DNA of 64,000 nucleotides from a bacterium (lineage in GTDB: Bacteria > Desulfobacterota > DSWW01), in contig JANQFG010000045.1 in the NCBI GenBank assembly GCA_028277985.1, forward strand, positions 62,001 through 126,000, read 5' to 3'. Below the pieces are notes generated by a model, which was not told where the DNA came from, made no database searches, and saw only the letters and a program-made list of their open reading frames with translations. Shown here piece after piece: positions 1 through 9,396 of the stretch. The translations under genes were made by a program, and so were the position numbers. The first letter of the stretch is position 1. Each line of letters begins with the position of its first letter.

Positions 1-1165
1 CCATGACGTCCTCCCTGCCCGATCTTCCTGCGGCCAGCCCTCCGCTGACGGTGATGCGCAGGTTCGCCTTCCTCTTTTTCGTCCCCGCCGGAATTCGCAT
101 CTGGGCTATCGACGCGATCACCTCCCGCCCGATCCGTTCCGCGTACTCGAGAGAGGTATCCGGAAAGACGACCAGCAGTTCCTCCCCCCCGTACCGGCAC
201 GTGATCCCGCGGGGCAGGGCCTTCTCCCGGACCTTCTGCGCCACTTCGTACAACACCTTGTCGCCCGTCGCATGACCATGCCGATCGTTGACCCGCTTGA
301 AATGATCCAGGTCAAACAGGACCAGGGCGAACTGCTTTCCGAGCGACTTGCCCTTGCCCTGGAGGATGTTGTTGCAGTGGCCGCGATTGTAGATATTCAG
401 AAGCTGATCGTAATGGGCATGATGGGTAAGGCTGGCGGTCAGGTTCGCAAGAACCATCAGGGCCAAGGCAATCGGCACCAGGTGCAGGAGCAGAACCTCT
501 TGCTCGGACCCCATCAACAGGAAGGCAATCGTGAAGAGGAGAAGAAAGGCCGAGATCGACCAGGCGTAGGGATCTCTCCTCCGGAAGGAGAGGAAGTGGG
601 CCGAGACAGCGATGACCGCGTTCAGACCCAGAAGAATCGGCACTCGATAACTCAGCATCCACGGAAGCCGCTCTGCCAAGGCCGGAGCCAGGAAATCCCG
701 GCAGGTGACGAGAAGGGCCAATTCGACCAGAAAGGACAGGCCGAGGCAGAGTCGGGTCAGGAATCTCGGCAGATAGGAGGGCAGGAGCGAAAGGAGCAGC
801 AGATCCGCGCTGCAGATCAAATAGAGGATCAGGTGGATCCCCTCATCCCTGTCGATCCTGAAGAACGCCCCGTTCGGCACCTGGAAACCGATGAAATAGA
901 GCATGCTGAAAATGCCGGTCATGAGAAGCAGAATGCTGGCAAGGAGAACCTTCACGTTGTAGAGACTACGGTAGGTGAACAGGGCCAGCACCAGGGCAAC
1001 CAGATACAGGACCATGGATTGATAGAGAAAGGGGGGTGACAGCAGATAGGCGCGGATCGTGTTCCAGATTTCGGAGGGAAACCGTTCGAGCAGGCTGAGA
1101 CCGAAGATGGCCCCCAGCAGGATCCAGAAAGGGAGGGCTTTCGAGGGGAATAGGAGTCGCTTCAT
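1..1165 (-). CDS. Membrane-bound GGDEF diguanylate cyclase, 3' end cut by window edge
   Basis: The reading frame is open from an ATG at 1165 down to base 1, giving 388 codons with no stop, so the C-terminus lies outside the window. The first ~240 residues are a series of hydrophobic segments (about seven or eight) typical of a membrane sensory region. They are followed by a GGDEF domain with the usual FDLDHFKRVND metal-binding stretch. The signature at residues 326-330 reads GGEEL; the family normally has GGDEF or GGEEF, so the last position is substituted. The family makes cyclic di-GMP from two GTP. Whether this enzyme is active cannot be told, because the rest of the domain is missing. It is the last gene of the minus-strand run, 178 bases after the MerR gene. 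Confidence 0.85.
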   Translation of the reverse strand, partial: MKRLLFPSKALPFWILLGAIFGLSLLERFPSEIWNTIRAYLLSPPFLYQSMVLYLVALVLALFTYRSLYNVKVLLASILLLMTGIFSMLYFIGFQVPNGAFFRIDRDEGIHLILYLICSADLLLLSLLPSYLPRFLTRLCLGLSFLVELALLVTCRDFLAPALAERLPWMLSYRVPILLGLNAVIAVSAHFLSFRRRDPYAWSISAFLLLFTIAFLLMGSEQEVLLLHLVPIALALMVLANLTASLTHHAHYDQLLNIYNRGHCNNILQGKGKSLGKQFALVLFDLDHFKRVNDRHGHATGDKVLYEVAQKVREKALPRGITCRYGGEELLVVFPDTSLEYAERIGREVIASIAQMRIPAGTKKRKANLRITVSGGLAAGRSGREDVM

Positions 1166-1343
1166 CTCAGCCCGGAGGGCCCACCCGCGGATCAGGTCTC
1201 CGCAGGCATGCCTGCATCGGCGAGGTTGAACTCAACCTTCTTGAGCTCCTTGATTCGTTTCAATCGCCATCGGCTCTCCTCGTGATCTCGGGGGTCTCCG
1301 TTGAAGAGCCACGCTGCTGTGCCGTTCGATCGTCAGGGGGGTC

Positions 1344-1736
1344 TTACTCAGCCAGGATCTTCTGGATCTCTTTGAGCTCCTCGATCACCTGATCCAGGGC
1401 GGACTGGCTCTCCACCTTCTCGAACTGGAGTTCCGGCTGCGAGGAAATCCTGCCGTAGCCGAGCTCCTTGAGCTTTTTCCGCGCCCCGTTGATCGTATAG
1501 CGCTCTTCGTAGAGCAACTCCTTGATCCTGAAGATCAGCTCCACATCGCTCTTGCGGTAGAGCCGCTGGCGGGAGCGACTCTTGGAAGGGTTGACCATCT
1601 TGAATTCGGATTCCCAGTAGCGGAGAACATACGGTTTCACCCCCGTGATCTCGGCTACCTCACCGATCTTGAAGTAGAGCTTGTCCGGAATCGGATAGGT
1701 CTTTTTCGAAGCGACCCGTTTCGCTACAGCGCTCAT
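1344..1736 (-). CDS. MerR family transcriptional regulator
   Basis: This 130-residue protein has an N-terminal winged helix-turn-helix of the MerR type ([20 protein letters not shown], about residues 23-42, then [12 protein letters not shown]). A short C-terminal helix rich in Glu and Lys looks like a dimerisation coiled coil. No effector-binding domain or metal-binding cysteines follow, so it belongs to the short MerR-like proteins that sit downstream of ihfA in many deltaproteobacteria. It starts at an ATG preceded by a G-rich Shine-Dalgarno and lies 81 bases after ihfA. It is likely the end of the long thrS-to-ihfA transcription unit. The target is unknown. Confidence 0.88.
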   Translation of the reverse strand: MSAVAKRVASKKTYPIPDKLYFKIGEVAEITGVKPYVLRYWESEFKMVNPSKSRSRQRLYRKSDVELIFRIKELLYEERYTINGARKKLKELGYGRISSQPELQFEKVESQSALDQVIEELKEIQKILAE

Positions 1737-1817
1737 GGCGATACCCCCCTATCTGTGGGAACTGGGCATGCGTGGCATGCATCCGCGATCACCTCCACCT
1801 CCCCACCCTGTCCGCCC

Positions 1818-2117
1818 TCAGGACTGTGGTGCATCCACGCGCACGTCGTTCATGGCCTTCTTCAGAACCTGGCTGGGTTTGAAGGTGAGCACGTTCCTTG
1901 CCGTGATGGTGATTCCGTCACCCGTCTGCGGATTCCTTCCCTTTCTAGAATTCTTCTCCTTCACCATGAAGGTGCCGAAGCCGGAGATCTTGACCTTTTC
2001 ACCCTTCTCCAGGGTCTCCTTGAGGATTTCGAAGACGCTCTCCACTACATCCGACGATTCGGTCTTCGAGATGCCCACTTTCTCATAGATGGCCGCCACG
2101 ATATCTGCTTTGGTCAT
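1818..2117 (-). CDS. ihfA: Integration host factor alpha subunit
   Basis: This 99-residue HU/IHF-fold protein includes the GFGTF turn, the EKNSRKGRNPQTGD arm region and the C-terminal VLTFKPSQVLK helix. IHF bends DNA and assists replication, recombination and sigma-54 transcription; a sigma-54 activator is encoded elsewhere in this window. The alpha assignment rests on position: ihfA directly follows pheT here, as in Escherichia coli and other proteobacteria. A strong GGGGAGG ribosome-binding site lies just before the ATG. Length and sequence are normal for the family. Confidence 0.93.
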   Translation of the reverse strand: MTKADIVAAIYEKVGISKTESSDVVESVFEILKETLEKGEKVKISGFGTFMVKEKNSRKGRNPQTGDGITITARNVLTFKPSQVLKKAMNDVRVDAPQS

Positions 2118-2189
2118 GAATGTGCCCTCCCCCCGAGCGAGTGAACGTTTACCAAAGGTTTCCCATTCCGTATCCCTTGCAACGAGAGC

Positions 2190-4595
2190 TCAACGCAGCT
2201 GGGCGCCCAGACCCGGCAGGAGTTGCCCCAGAAAGGCCTCCTGTATCTTGTTGATCTCCTCGTCGGTAAGATTCCTCGATGGATCCTGGTACGTGATCCT
2301 GAAGGCCATGCTCTGCTTGCCCTCGGGCACGGGCGGCCCCCGGTAGAGATCGAACAACTCGATCTCGGTTGTGCACGGATCGGCCACCTCCCTCATCCTT
2401 TCCATCACCTGACCATAGGGCATCGCTTCGTCCAGCACGAGAGCGAGGTCCCTCTGCACAGGCGGCCTCTTCGCGTAGGGCCTGTATTCCCGCGGGCGAT
2501 CCACGCGCGAGGAAAGGCTCTCGAATTCCAGCTCGAAGAGGAAGACTTCCTCCTCGATCTCAAAGGCCTCCTGGATGGACGGGTGAAGTTTTCCCGCAGT
2601 ACCAATCTTTGTTGTATTAATTAGAATATCACCGGAACATCCTGGATGTAAAGAAGAAATTTGTTCCGATCGATTCCACGCGAATTCCTGCACCCCGAAG
2701 GCCGAAAGCAGGACTTCCAGGGTGCCCTTCAGGTCGAAGACATCGAGCCTTTCGTCCGGCTCATTCCAGCCTTCCCTGGAGCGTCTGCCTACCATCACAC
2801 CGGCCAGCATCCTTCTTTGTTCGGGCAAGACCTGGTTCGCCCGGGGCAAAAAAACGCGGCCCAGCTCGAAGAACCGGAGATCCCGGTTCCGCTGTCTCAG
2901 GTTTCTGGCCACCGTGTCCAGGAGCAGCCCCACCAGGGTGGTTCGGAGGAAGCCCTGGGATTCGCTCAGGGGATTCTGGAGGGGAACCGGCACGGCCCGG
3001 ACATCTCCCTCGGGGAACCCGAGAGGCTTTAGAAGGTCCGGTCCGTTGAAACTGTAATTGACGACCTCGGAGAAACCCATCCCGACCAGCACATCCCTGG
3101 CCAGGTCTTCCGCCCTGCGCTCCGGTTCGGCAACCACGAGGGAGACCGGCGCACGGGGCATATCCGTGGCGATCGAATCGTATCCATAGAGTCGCGCCAC
3201 CTCCTCTACTACATCCATCCCCATGGTGACGTCCGGACGGAAGGAGGGCGGCGTTACTTCAAGTGCATCTTCCCCCTGGTCCTTCACGCCCATCTCGAGT
3301 CCCGTCAGGTACCCCACCATCTCATCCTTTTCGATGGAGGTGCCCAGGAGCCGGTTGATCCTGGAAACCGAAACCGAAATGGTACGGTCGAGGTACGGAA
3401 GCGGGTACACATCCAGGGGTCCTGCGAGAAGCCTGCCCCCCGCCATGGAGGCCATCATCTCGGAGGCACGGTCTGCCGCCCGAAGTGAGCCCTGTCTGTC
3501 GATCTCTCTTTCGAACCGGTAGGAAGCCTCCGTTGAGATGCCCAGGCGCTTGCCGGTCCTGCGGATCCCCTTCGGCTCGAAGAACGCGCTCTCGAGCAGC
3601 ACGCGCGTCGTTCCTTCGCTGATCTCGCTCTCGAGCCCCCCCATGACGCCTGCGAGTGCCACGGGCCTTCGGGCATCACAGATCAGCAGATCCTCTTCGG
3701 TGAGCTTGCGCTCTTCACCGTCAAGGGTCGTGATGGTCTCGCCGGGTCTTGCCATGCGCACGACGATCCGGTTTTCCTCGAGTCGGTCCAGATCGAAGGC
3801 GTGAAGGGGTTGCCCCCATTCGAGCATCACGAAATTGGTGATATCCACGATGTTGTTGATGGGTCGCAGCCCCACCAGGTTGAGGAGCCTGCGCAGCCAG
3901 AAGGGAGAGATGCCCACACGCACGCCCTCGAGCACGCGTCCCACGTAGCGGGGACATGCTTCAGGGGCGAGGATCTCGACAGAACTGACTTCCGCGCTCG
4001 ACGGGCTCTGCTCTTCAAGGGAGATCTTCGGGAAACAGAGCTCTCTCTTCTTCCTGGCCGCGATTTCCCTTGCAACGCCGATCACGCTGAGGCAATCCGG
4101 ACGATTGGGCGTCACTTCGATATCGAGCACGTCGTCTTCCAGGTCAAGGGCCCTGTCGAGCTCCATCCCGGGGGAGGTGTCCGGGGGCAGCTTCATGATG
4201 CCCGAATGATCTTCCGAAAGTTCCAGCTCGAGCTCGGAGCAAAGCATCCCCTCGGAGAAGACGCCATGGAGCTGGGTCGCCTCGATCACCTTCCCGCTGG
4301 GAATCGACGACCCGGGCACGGCGAGGGGCACACAGTCCCCCACGGCCACGTTCTGGGCTCCGCAGAGCACGGTGCGATCCTCCCTGCCCGTATCCACCCG
4401 GCATACCCACAAGCCCTTTGATGAAGGGTGCGGCTCCAGAGAGACGACCCGGCCGGTAATCACTCCCTCGATGTGAGGCTTCACGGAAACGCACTCCGAC
4501 ACCTCGAGCCCCTGCCGGGTCAGCATGTCCGCGATCTCCTGACCCGACTCCTCGATCTCGACGTATCTTCTCAGCCATTCAAGGGTAACTTGCAA
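2190..4595 (-). CDS. pheT: Phenylalanyl-tRNA synthetase beta subunit
   Basis: This is a full-length PheT of 801 residues. It begins MQVTLEWLRRYVE from a TTG codon, with GGAGG about ten bases upstream. The order is the N-terminal tRNA-binding OB fold (about 40-150), the B3/B4 editing region, the B5 domain, the catalytic-like core and the C-terminal anticodon-binding ferredoxin-like domain. With PheS it forms the heterotetramer that charges tRNA-Phe. It is 50 bases downstream of pheS on the same strand. Around 2600-2660 the gene has a conspicuously AT-rich stretch with codons unlike its neighbours. Confidence 0.96.
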   Translation of the reverse strand: MQVTLEWLRRYVEIEESGQEIADMLTRQGLEVSECVSVKPHIEGVITGRVVSLEPHPSSKGLWVCRVDTGREDRTVLCGAQNVAVGDCVPLAVPGSSIPSGKVIEATQLHGVFSEGMLCSELELELSEDHSGIMKLPPDTSPGMELDRALDLEDDVLDIEVTPNRPDCLSVIGVAREIAARKKRELCFPKISLEEQSPSSAEVSSVEILAPEACPRYVGRVLEGVRVGISPFWLRRLLNLVGLRPINNIVDITNFVMLEWGQPLHAFDLDRLEENRIVVRMARPGETITTLDGEERKLTEEDLLICDARRPVALAGVMGGLESEISEGTTRVLLESAFFEPKGIRRTGKRLGISTEASYRFEREIDRQGSLRAADRASEMMASMAGGRLLAGPLDVYPLPYLDRTISVSVSRINRLLGTSIEKDEMVGYLTGLEMGVKDQGEDALEVTPPSFRPDVTMGMDVVEEVARLYGYDSIATDMPRAPVSLVVAEPERRAEDLARDVLVGMGFSEVVNYSFNGPDLLKPLGFPEGDVRAVPVPLQNPLSESQGFLRTTLVGLLLDTVARNLRQRNRDLRFFELGRVFLPRANQVLPEQRRMLAGVMVGRRSREGWNEPDERLDVFDLKGTLEVLLSAFGVQEFAWNRSEQISSLHPGCSGDILINTTKIGTAGKLHPSIQEAFEIEEEVFLFELEFESLSSRVDRPREYRPYAKRPPVQRDLALVLDEAMPYGQVMERMREVADPCTTEIELFDLYRGPPVPEGKQSMAFRITYQDPSRNLTDEEINKIQEAFLGQLLPGLGAQLR

Positions 4596-4645
4596 CGGAA
4601 AGCGCCTCCGTCTATGAAAAGACGTACGTAGTTAACGTCTCCTTG

Positions 4646-5662
4646 TCAGAATTGCTGGAGAAAGCGCTGGTCATTCTCGAAGAACAACCGGATGTCATCG
4701 ATGCCGTATTTCAGCATGGCGATTCGTTCGATACCCGCCCCAAAGGCGAAACCGGTGTATGTATCCGGATCGTACCCAACGGCCCGGAACACCTCCGGGT
4801 GAATCATCCCTGAGCCAAGAATTTCCAGCCAGCCGGTCTGAGAACAGACACGACAACCCGTCCCCTTGCAGAGGAAGCAGCCGATGTCCACTTCCGCGCT
4901 CGGCTCGGTGAACGGGAAGTAACTCGGCCTGAACCGGAGAGGCACGTCCGGGGAGAACAGGGCCTGACAGAAAACGGTCAGCACGCCCTTGAGCTGACTG
5001 AAGCTGACGTCCCGATCCACGAGAAACCCTTCAACCTGATGGAACATCGGTGAATGGGTCGTATCGGAGTCGCACCGATAGACCTTTCCGGGTGCGATCA
5101 CGCGAAAGGGAGGCGTCCTTGCTTTCATGGTGTGGATCTGGACGTTCGATGTGTGCGTCCGAAGCACCACGTCCTCGGCCACGTAGAATGTGTCCTGCAT
5201 GTCCCGGGCAGGATGATCCTGTGGAAAGTTCAGGGCCTCGAAATTGTAGAAATCGAGCTCCACTTCCGGCCCCTCCACAACCTCGAATCCCATCCCCTGA
5301 AAGATGGCGATGATCTCACGGGTAACGATGGTGAGAGGATGGTAGACGCCCCGGGCTGCCCTTCGACCGGGCAGGGAGATGTCGATCTGTTCCTGCTCGA
5401 GCTTCCGAATCCGTTCCTCGTCCCGGATCTTTTCACGCCGGTCGTCGAGGAGGCCGGTCAGTTCCTGCTTGATCTGATTCGCGAGATTCCCCAGCACGGG
5501 CCGCTCCTGCTCGGGAAGGTCCTTCATTCCGCGCAGGATCGTGGTCAGAGGACCTTTTCTGCCCAGATACCGGGTGCGCAACTTGTCCAATTCCTGGTCG
5601 GTCGTGGCCGACCCCAGGGCCTTGGATACTTCTTCTTTCAACGCAAGAAGCTGCTCACGCAT
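4646..5662 (-). CDS. pheS: Phenylalanyl-tRNA synthetase alpha subunit
   Basis: This catalytic subunit has 338 residues. It shows the N-terminal coiled coil (residues 1-85), class II motif 2 (HTHTSNVQIHTM and FRVIAPGKVYR) and motif 3 near the end (GFAFGAGIERIAMLKYGI). Length is typical. It follows rplT by 22 bases and precedes pheT by 50, as in the classical infC-rpmI-rplT-pheST order. No pheM-type leader peptide or attenuator is evident in the short rplT-pheS gap, so phenylalanine-dependent attenuation as in E. coli is not supported here. Confidence 0.96.
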   Translation of the reverse strand: MREQLLALKEEVSKALGSATTDQELDKLRTRYLGRKGPLTTILRGMKDLPEQERPVLGNLANQIKQELTGLLDDRREKIRDEERIRKLEQEQIDISLPGRRAARGVYHPLTIVTREIIAIFQGMGFEVVEGPEVELDFYNFEALNFPQDHPARDMQDTFYVAEDVVLRTHTSNVQIHTMKARTPPFRVIAPGKVYRCDSDTTHSPMFHQVEGFLVDRDVSFSQLKGVLTVFCQALFSPDVPLRFRPSYFPFTEPSAEVDIGCFLCKGTGCRVCSQTGWLEILGSGMIHPEVFRAVGYDPDTYTGFAFGAGIERIAMLKYGIDDIRLFFENDQRFLQQF

Positions 5663-5684
5663 GCCTGTCTACCGATTCCTGCAT

Positions 5685-6077
5685 TCAGTTCGCGGCAGTG
5701 GAAACCGCTTCTTCGGCCCGATGGGGCAGGTGCTTCCGTGCGATCTCAGCAATCTGCTCGAATCCCTTCTGGTCGTGCACCGCCATGTCGGCCAGGACCT
5801 TCCGGTCCAACTCGATACCCGCCTTCTTCAGCCCCCCCATGAACTCGCTGTAGGAGAGGTTTGCGAGTCGGGCTGCGGCATTGATCCGCACGATCCACAG
5901 ACTCCTCATCGTTCTCTTCTTCACCTTCCGGTCACGGTATGAAAACGACCAGGCCCGCAGGAGGGTTTCCCGTGCCTTGCGGTAGGTTTTGCCCCGGGCC
6001 CCGTAGTAGCCCTTTGCCTCTTTGAGCAGCCTCTTCCTTCTCCGAAGAGCTGTCCTTCCTCGTTTCACTCTGGACAT
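5685..6077 (-). CDS. rplT: 50S ribosomal protein L20
   Basis: L20 binds 23S rRNA early in large-subunit assembly. The basic N-terminus (MSRVKRG, then the [12 protein letters not shown] helix) and the C-terminal globular half ([24 protein letters not shown]) are both present. At 130 residues it is about ten longer than usual because of a C-terminal tail after HLPHRAEEA. It is 14 bases downstream of rpmI and so probably co-translated with it. In other bacteria L20 represses its own operon through the rpmI leader. Confidence 0.96.
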   Translation of the reverse strand: MSRVKRGRTALRRRKRLLKEAKGYYGARGKTYRKARETLLRAWSFSYRDRKVKKRTMRSLWIVRINAAARLANLSYSEFMGGLKKAGIELDRKVLADMAVHDQKGFEQIAEIARKHLPHRAEEAVSTAAN

Positions 6078-6091
6078 GATAACTTCCTTGT

Positions 6092-6289
6092 CTACTTGTA
6101 GGGAATCAATCTACGTACCTGTGCCTCATTCGATTCGTCCATGATACCGGACTGGCGGAGATTTCGTTTCCTCTTCCGCGATTTCTTCGTAAGGATGTGA
6201 CTCTTGAACGCCTTGTACCGACGGATCTTCCCGGTTCCGGTGACCCGAAACCGCTTGTGGGCGCTCCTGTTTGTTCTGATCTTCGGCAT
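6092..6289 (-). CDS. rpmI: 50S ribosomal protein L35
   Basis: This 65-residue L35 begins [14 protein letters not shown], and the Lys/Arg-rich body ([14 protein letters not shown]) is typical. The frame extends upstream, but family alignment places the start at the ATG at 6289, preceded by GAAGGAAGG. The 111 bases between infC and rpmI contain G/C-rich complementary segments (GTGGCCTCGGG and TTGGCCTCGG) and could be an L20-responsive leader. That role is inference from the E. coli operon; no specific structure was proved here. Confidence 0.95.
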   Translation of the reverse strand: MPKIRTNRSAHKRFRVTGTGKIRRYKAFKSHILTKKSRKRKRNLRQSGIMDESNEAQVRRLIPYK

Positions 6290-6400
6290 GATGACCCTTC
6301 CTTCGCTTCCTCCAAACGGCTCTGCCCAGCTTGGATAAGATGATTTCCGAGGCCAACCCGAGGCCACGGATCACAAGGAGGTGTACGGAACCTTGACGGG

Positions 6401-6946
6401 CTAGGGCTTGGTTGCGGCGGGTCGAAGAATGAAGATCATTCTCCTTCCCTCCATCTTCGGCCTTTGATCTACAATACCCAACCCCTCGATGCCTTCCATG
6501 ACCCTGTCGATGACCCTGTGTGCCATGTCCGGATGAGCGATCTCTCGTCCCCGAAACTGGATCGTGACCTTGACCCGGTTCCCTTCGGCGAGGAATCTCT
6601 TGATGTTCGCGGTCTTGTACTGGATGTCGTGCTCTTCCGTCTTCGGCCTCAGCTTCACTTCCTTCACATGGATGACGGTCTGTTTCTTCTTCGCATCTTT
6701 GGTCTTCTTCGCCTGCTGATACCGATACTTCCCGTAATCCATGATCCGGCAGACAGGGGGATTCGAGTTTGGAGCCACTTCAACGAGATCGAGGCCGCTT
6801 TCTTCTGCGGAGGCGAGGGCCTCCTCGATGCCCACGATCCCGGCCTGCTGCCCCTCCGGGTCGATCAGCCGGACCTCGCTCGCCCTGATGTTACGATTGA
6901 TCCTGACTCCTGCCTCTTCCCTTTGTGGTTGTCTGTGGTTCGTCAT
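6401..6946 (-). CDS. infC: Translation initiation factor IF-3
   Basis: This 181-residue IF-3 has the N-terminal domain (RINRNIRASEVRLIDPEGQQ), a Lys-rich linker and the C-terminal 30S-binding domain (EHDIQYKTANIKRFLAEGNR, VTIQFRGREIAH). IF-3 keeps ribosomal subunits apart and checks the start codon. The chosen start is an ATG preceded by GAGGAGGGA. Many infC genes start at AUU, which underlies autoregulation by IF-3; an ordinary ATG would argue against that circuit here. A further upstream non-AUG start cannot be fully excluded. It lies 56 bases downstream of thrS. Confidence 0.95.
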   Translation of the reverse strand: MTNHRQPQREEAGVRINRNIRASEVRLIDPEGQQAGIVGIEEALASAEESGLDLVEVAPNSNPPVCRIMDYGKYRYQQAKKTKDAKKKQTVIHVKEVKLRPKTEEHDIQYKTANIKRFLAEGNRVKVTIQFRGREIAHPDMAHRVIDRVMEGIEGLGIVDQRPKMEGRRMIFILRPAATKP

Positions 6947-7002
6947 TCCCTCCTCTTCGCTTGTGTGGTTCTGACAACTTGAAACCGAAGGCCCAAGCAG
7001 GC

Positions 7003-8925
7003 CTAACCGGTTTGGACCTCTCTACCTTCGACTTCCTGCTGAACGCGCTCGATGAACGCCTCCAGGGTCATCCCCTGTATATTTTCGCCTGCCCGCGTTC
7101 GAACGGACAGCGTTCTCTCCTCGACCTCCTTGTCACCCAGGACGAGCATGTAGGGTATCTTGGCGAGCTGCGCTTCACGGATCTTTAGGCCCAGCTTCTC
7201 GTTTCGATAATCCGACTCCACCCGGAATCCCCTCTCCGACAGGGAGGAAACGATTTCCTCTGCGTACCCGTGGGCCCTGTCGGTAATCGGCAGCAGGATG
7301 ATCTGCTCAGGAGCAAGCCACACCGGGAAAGCCCCGTTGTAGTGTTCAACCAGACACCCGAAGAAACGTTCCAGGGAGCCCATCAGGGCCCGATGGATCA
7401 TGATGACCGGATGGCGCGCTCCGTCTTCTCCGACGTATTGCATGTCGAACCGCTCGGGCAGATTGAAATCCACCTGGATGGTCGAGCACTGCCACTGCCT
7501 TCCGAGGCTGTCCCTGATCTTGATGTCGATCTTCGGGCCGTAGAACACGCCTTCACCCGGATCGATCGTGTAGCCGAGCTCCGACTTGTCGAGAGCCGAT
7601 TTCAGTGCGTCGGTGGCCCGCTCCCAGCTTTCCAGCGACCCCACATACTTTTCGGGTCGCGTGCTCAGGTAGACGTCGAATCGCTCGAACCCGAAGGTCT
7701 TCAGGATGAAGAGCGTGAAGTCGATGACCCGCCGGATCTCCTCTTCGAGCTGATCGGGCCGGCAGAAGAGGTGGGCGTCATCCTGAGTGAAGCCGCGCAC
7801 GCGCAGCAGGCCGTGAAGCACACCGGATCGCTCGTAACGGTAAACCGTACCCAGCTCAGCCCATCTCTTCGGAAGCTCACGGTAGCTGCGAAGCCGGGAC
7901 TTGAAGATCTGAATATGAAAAGGGCAGTTCATCGGCTTCAGCTGGTAGTGCTGCTCTTCCACATCCATGGTGGAGAACATGTTTTCCTTGTAGAAGCCTG
8001 TGTGTCCGCTCGTCTCCCAGAGTTGAAGCTTTGCCACGTGCGGGGTGTAGAGGAGCTCGTACCCGTTCTTCGAGTGTTCTTCCCGCCAGAAGTCTTCGAT
8101 CAGGGTTCGAATCTTCGCTCCCCTGGGATGCCAGCAGACCAGCCCCGGCCCCACCTCGTCCGAAATCGAGAAGAGGTCCAGTTCTTTTCCCAGCCTGCGG
8201 TGATCCCGCTTCTTCGCCTCCTCCACGAGCTTCAGATGTTCCTTGAGCCCCTTCTTGTCCGGGAAAGCGGTCCCGTAGATCCGCTGAAGCATGGGCAGCC
8301 GCTCGTCGCCGCGCCAGTAGGCACCTGCGACCCCGGTGAGCTTGAACGCCTTGATCCGCTTCGAGGAGGGCAGATGGGGGCCGCGACACAAGTCGGTGAA
8401 GCCGGCGAGCTTGTAGAGAGACACTTGCTGGTCATCGATATCTTCGAGCAGCTCCAGCTTGTAGCTCTCGCCCTTCTCCCGAAAGAGCCCAAGCACATCG
8501 TCTCTCGGGAGCTCCATGCGCTCGAAGGGTTCGTCCCGGGCAATGATTTCCTTCATGCGTTTTTCGATCAGTACGAGATCGTCCGGCGTAAAGGCCGTTT
8601 CCCGATCAAAGTCATAATAGAAGCCGTTCTCGATGGCGGGCCCGATCGTAACCTTCACCTCCGGGAACAATTCCTGAACGGCGCAGGCCATCACATGAGA
8701 CGTGCTGTGGCGAAGGATCTCCATTCCATCGGGGCTCCCCATGGAGACCGCCTCGAGCTCCCCGTCCTCCTCGAGGGACTTCTCGAGATCGACCAGGGCT
8801 CCGTTGAACCGGGCCGCTATCAGATCGCCTCTGGGCGCAGCCCCGTTGTCCTTGAGGACCTCGAGAACGGGCACGCCTCTCGGGTACCGCTTCGACGCTT
8901 CCGCGCCCACCTTTACTTCGATCAT
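7003..8925 (-). CDS. thrS: Threonyl-tRNA synthetase
   Basis: This ThrRS of 640 residues has, in order, the TGS domain, the N2 editing domain with the HSTSHVMA and CRGPHLP metal-site motifs, the class II catalytic core (MNCPFHIQIFKSRLRSYREL, YRYERSGVLHGLLRVRGFTQ) and the C-terminal anticodon-binding domain. I place the start at the ATG at 8925 (MIEVKVG), where family similarity begins. The frame also has an ATG at 8952 and a GTG at 9009, and none of the three has a strong Shine-Dalgarno. It heads the thrS-infC-rpmI-rplT block. Confidence 0.93.
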   Translation of the reverse strand: MIEVKVGAEASKRYPRGVPVLEVLKDNGAAPRGDLIAARFNGALVDLEKSLEEDGELEAVSMGSPDGMEILRHSTSHVMACAVQELFPEVKVTIGPAIENGFYYDFDRETAFTPDDLVLIEKRMKEIIARDEPFERMELPRDDVLGLFREKGESYKLELLEDIDDQQVSLYKLAGFTDLCRGPHLPSSKRIKAFKLTGVAGAYWRGDERLPMLQRIYGTAFPDKKGLKEHLKLVEEAKKRDHRRLGKELDLFSISDEVGPGLVCWHPRGAKIRTLIEDFWREEHSKNGYELLYTPHVAKLQLWETSGHTGFYKENMFSTMDVEEQHYQLKPMNCPFHIQIFKSRLRSYRELPKRWAELGTVYRYERSGVLHGLLRVRGFTQDDAHLFCRPDQLEEEIRRVIDFTLFILKTFGFERFDVYLSTRPEKYVGSLESWERATDALKSALDKSELGYTIDPGEGVFYGPKIDIKIRDSLGRQWQCSTIQVDFNLPERFDMQYVGEDGARHPVIMIHRALMGSLERFFGCLVEHYNGAFPVWLAPEQIILLPITDRAHGYAEEIVSSLSERGFRVESDYRNEKLGLKIREAQLAKIPYMLVLGDKEVEERTLSVRTRAGENIQGMTLEAFIERVQQEVEGREVQTG

Positions 8926-9237
8926 TGATTCCGACTCTGGTACAGGTTGCATCGTCTCTTTCGTTTCGAGTCCATACCTTCCCGGCGAAAACCCGGAACA
9001 CGGATTCACTCGGTCCCAGCCGGTCCGCGACCACTCGCTGTGAGGCCGGCTCTCGGATGGCTTCTTAACCGAACCCGGGCAGGCAAAAAGACAGAGGCCT
9101 CCATCCAGCGCGGCCAGGCTGCCACCGGGTGGCCCTCATGTCTGCAAGAACAAACTCAGGTACGCGACCCAAGGTCTCGTCTGCTGCTTTCGAACGCCCT
9201 TACTTGGCGGAGGCTGAATTTCGACGACTTCCATTTT
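8926..9237 (-). other. Leader/spacer between tRNA-Val and thrS
   Basis: This is about 310 bases on the same strand between the tRNA gene and thrS. It contains a possible stem (AGCCGG paired with CCGGCT about 20 bases apart) shortly before thrS. I saw no convincing promoter, T-box or terminator. It could be the thrS 5' leader and may be co-transcribed with the tRNA. Confidence 0.3.
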
Positions 9238-9312
9238 TGGTAGGCACGGGCGGGATTGAACCGCCGACCCCTACCGCGTCAAGGTAGTGCTCTCCCACTG
9301 AGCTACGTGCCT
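9238..9312 (-). tRNA. tRNA-Val, anticodon GAC
   Basis: A complete cloverleaf can be folded by hand. The acceptor stem AGGCACG/CGTGCCT is fully paired and the D arm GCTC...GAGC follows. The anticodon stem CTACC/GGTAG encloses the loop TTGACGC (anticodon GAC). The T arm GGCGG-TTCAATC-CCGCC completes the fold. The discriminator A is followed by an encoded CCA (9240-9238). GAC reads the valine codons GUC and GUU. It lies upstream of thrS on the same strand. Confidence 0.97.
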
Positions 9313-9396
9313 GCAATGTACCTCCGTTTCTGCGCAAAAAGGTAATATAAAATAGCAAGTTTGCATAGATCTGTCAACGATTAGATCAATTCTTCT

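Noticed and set aside
272..1039. 255-codon plus-strand frame rich in Gln, Glu and Gly
   Set aside because: Antisense to the membrane region of the GGDEF protein; the odd composition is the complement of Leu-rich codons.
1203..1343. Possible tRNA or structured RNA after the MerR gene
   Set aside because: I looked for a T-arm (GGTTCGAAT-like) and paired acceptor ends on both strands and found neither.
7270..8928. 552-codon plus-strand frame
   Set aside because: Exact shadow of thrS, with no Shine-Dalgarno or domain content.
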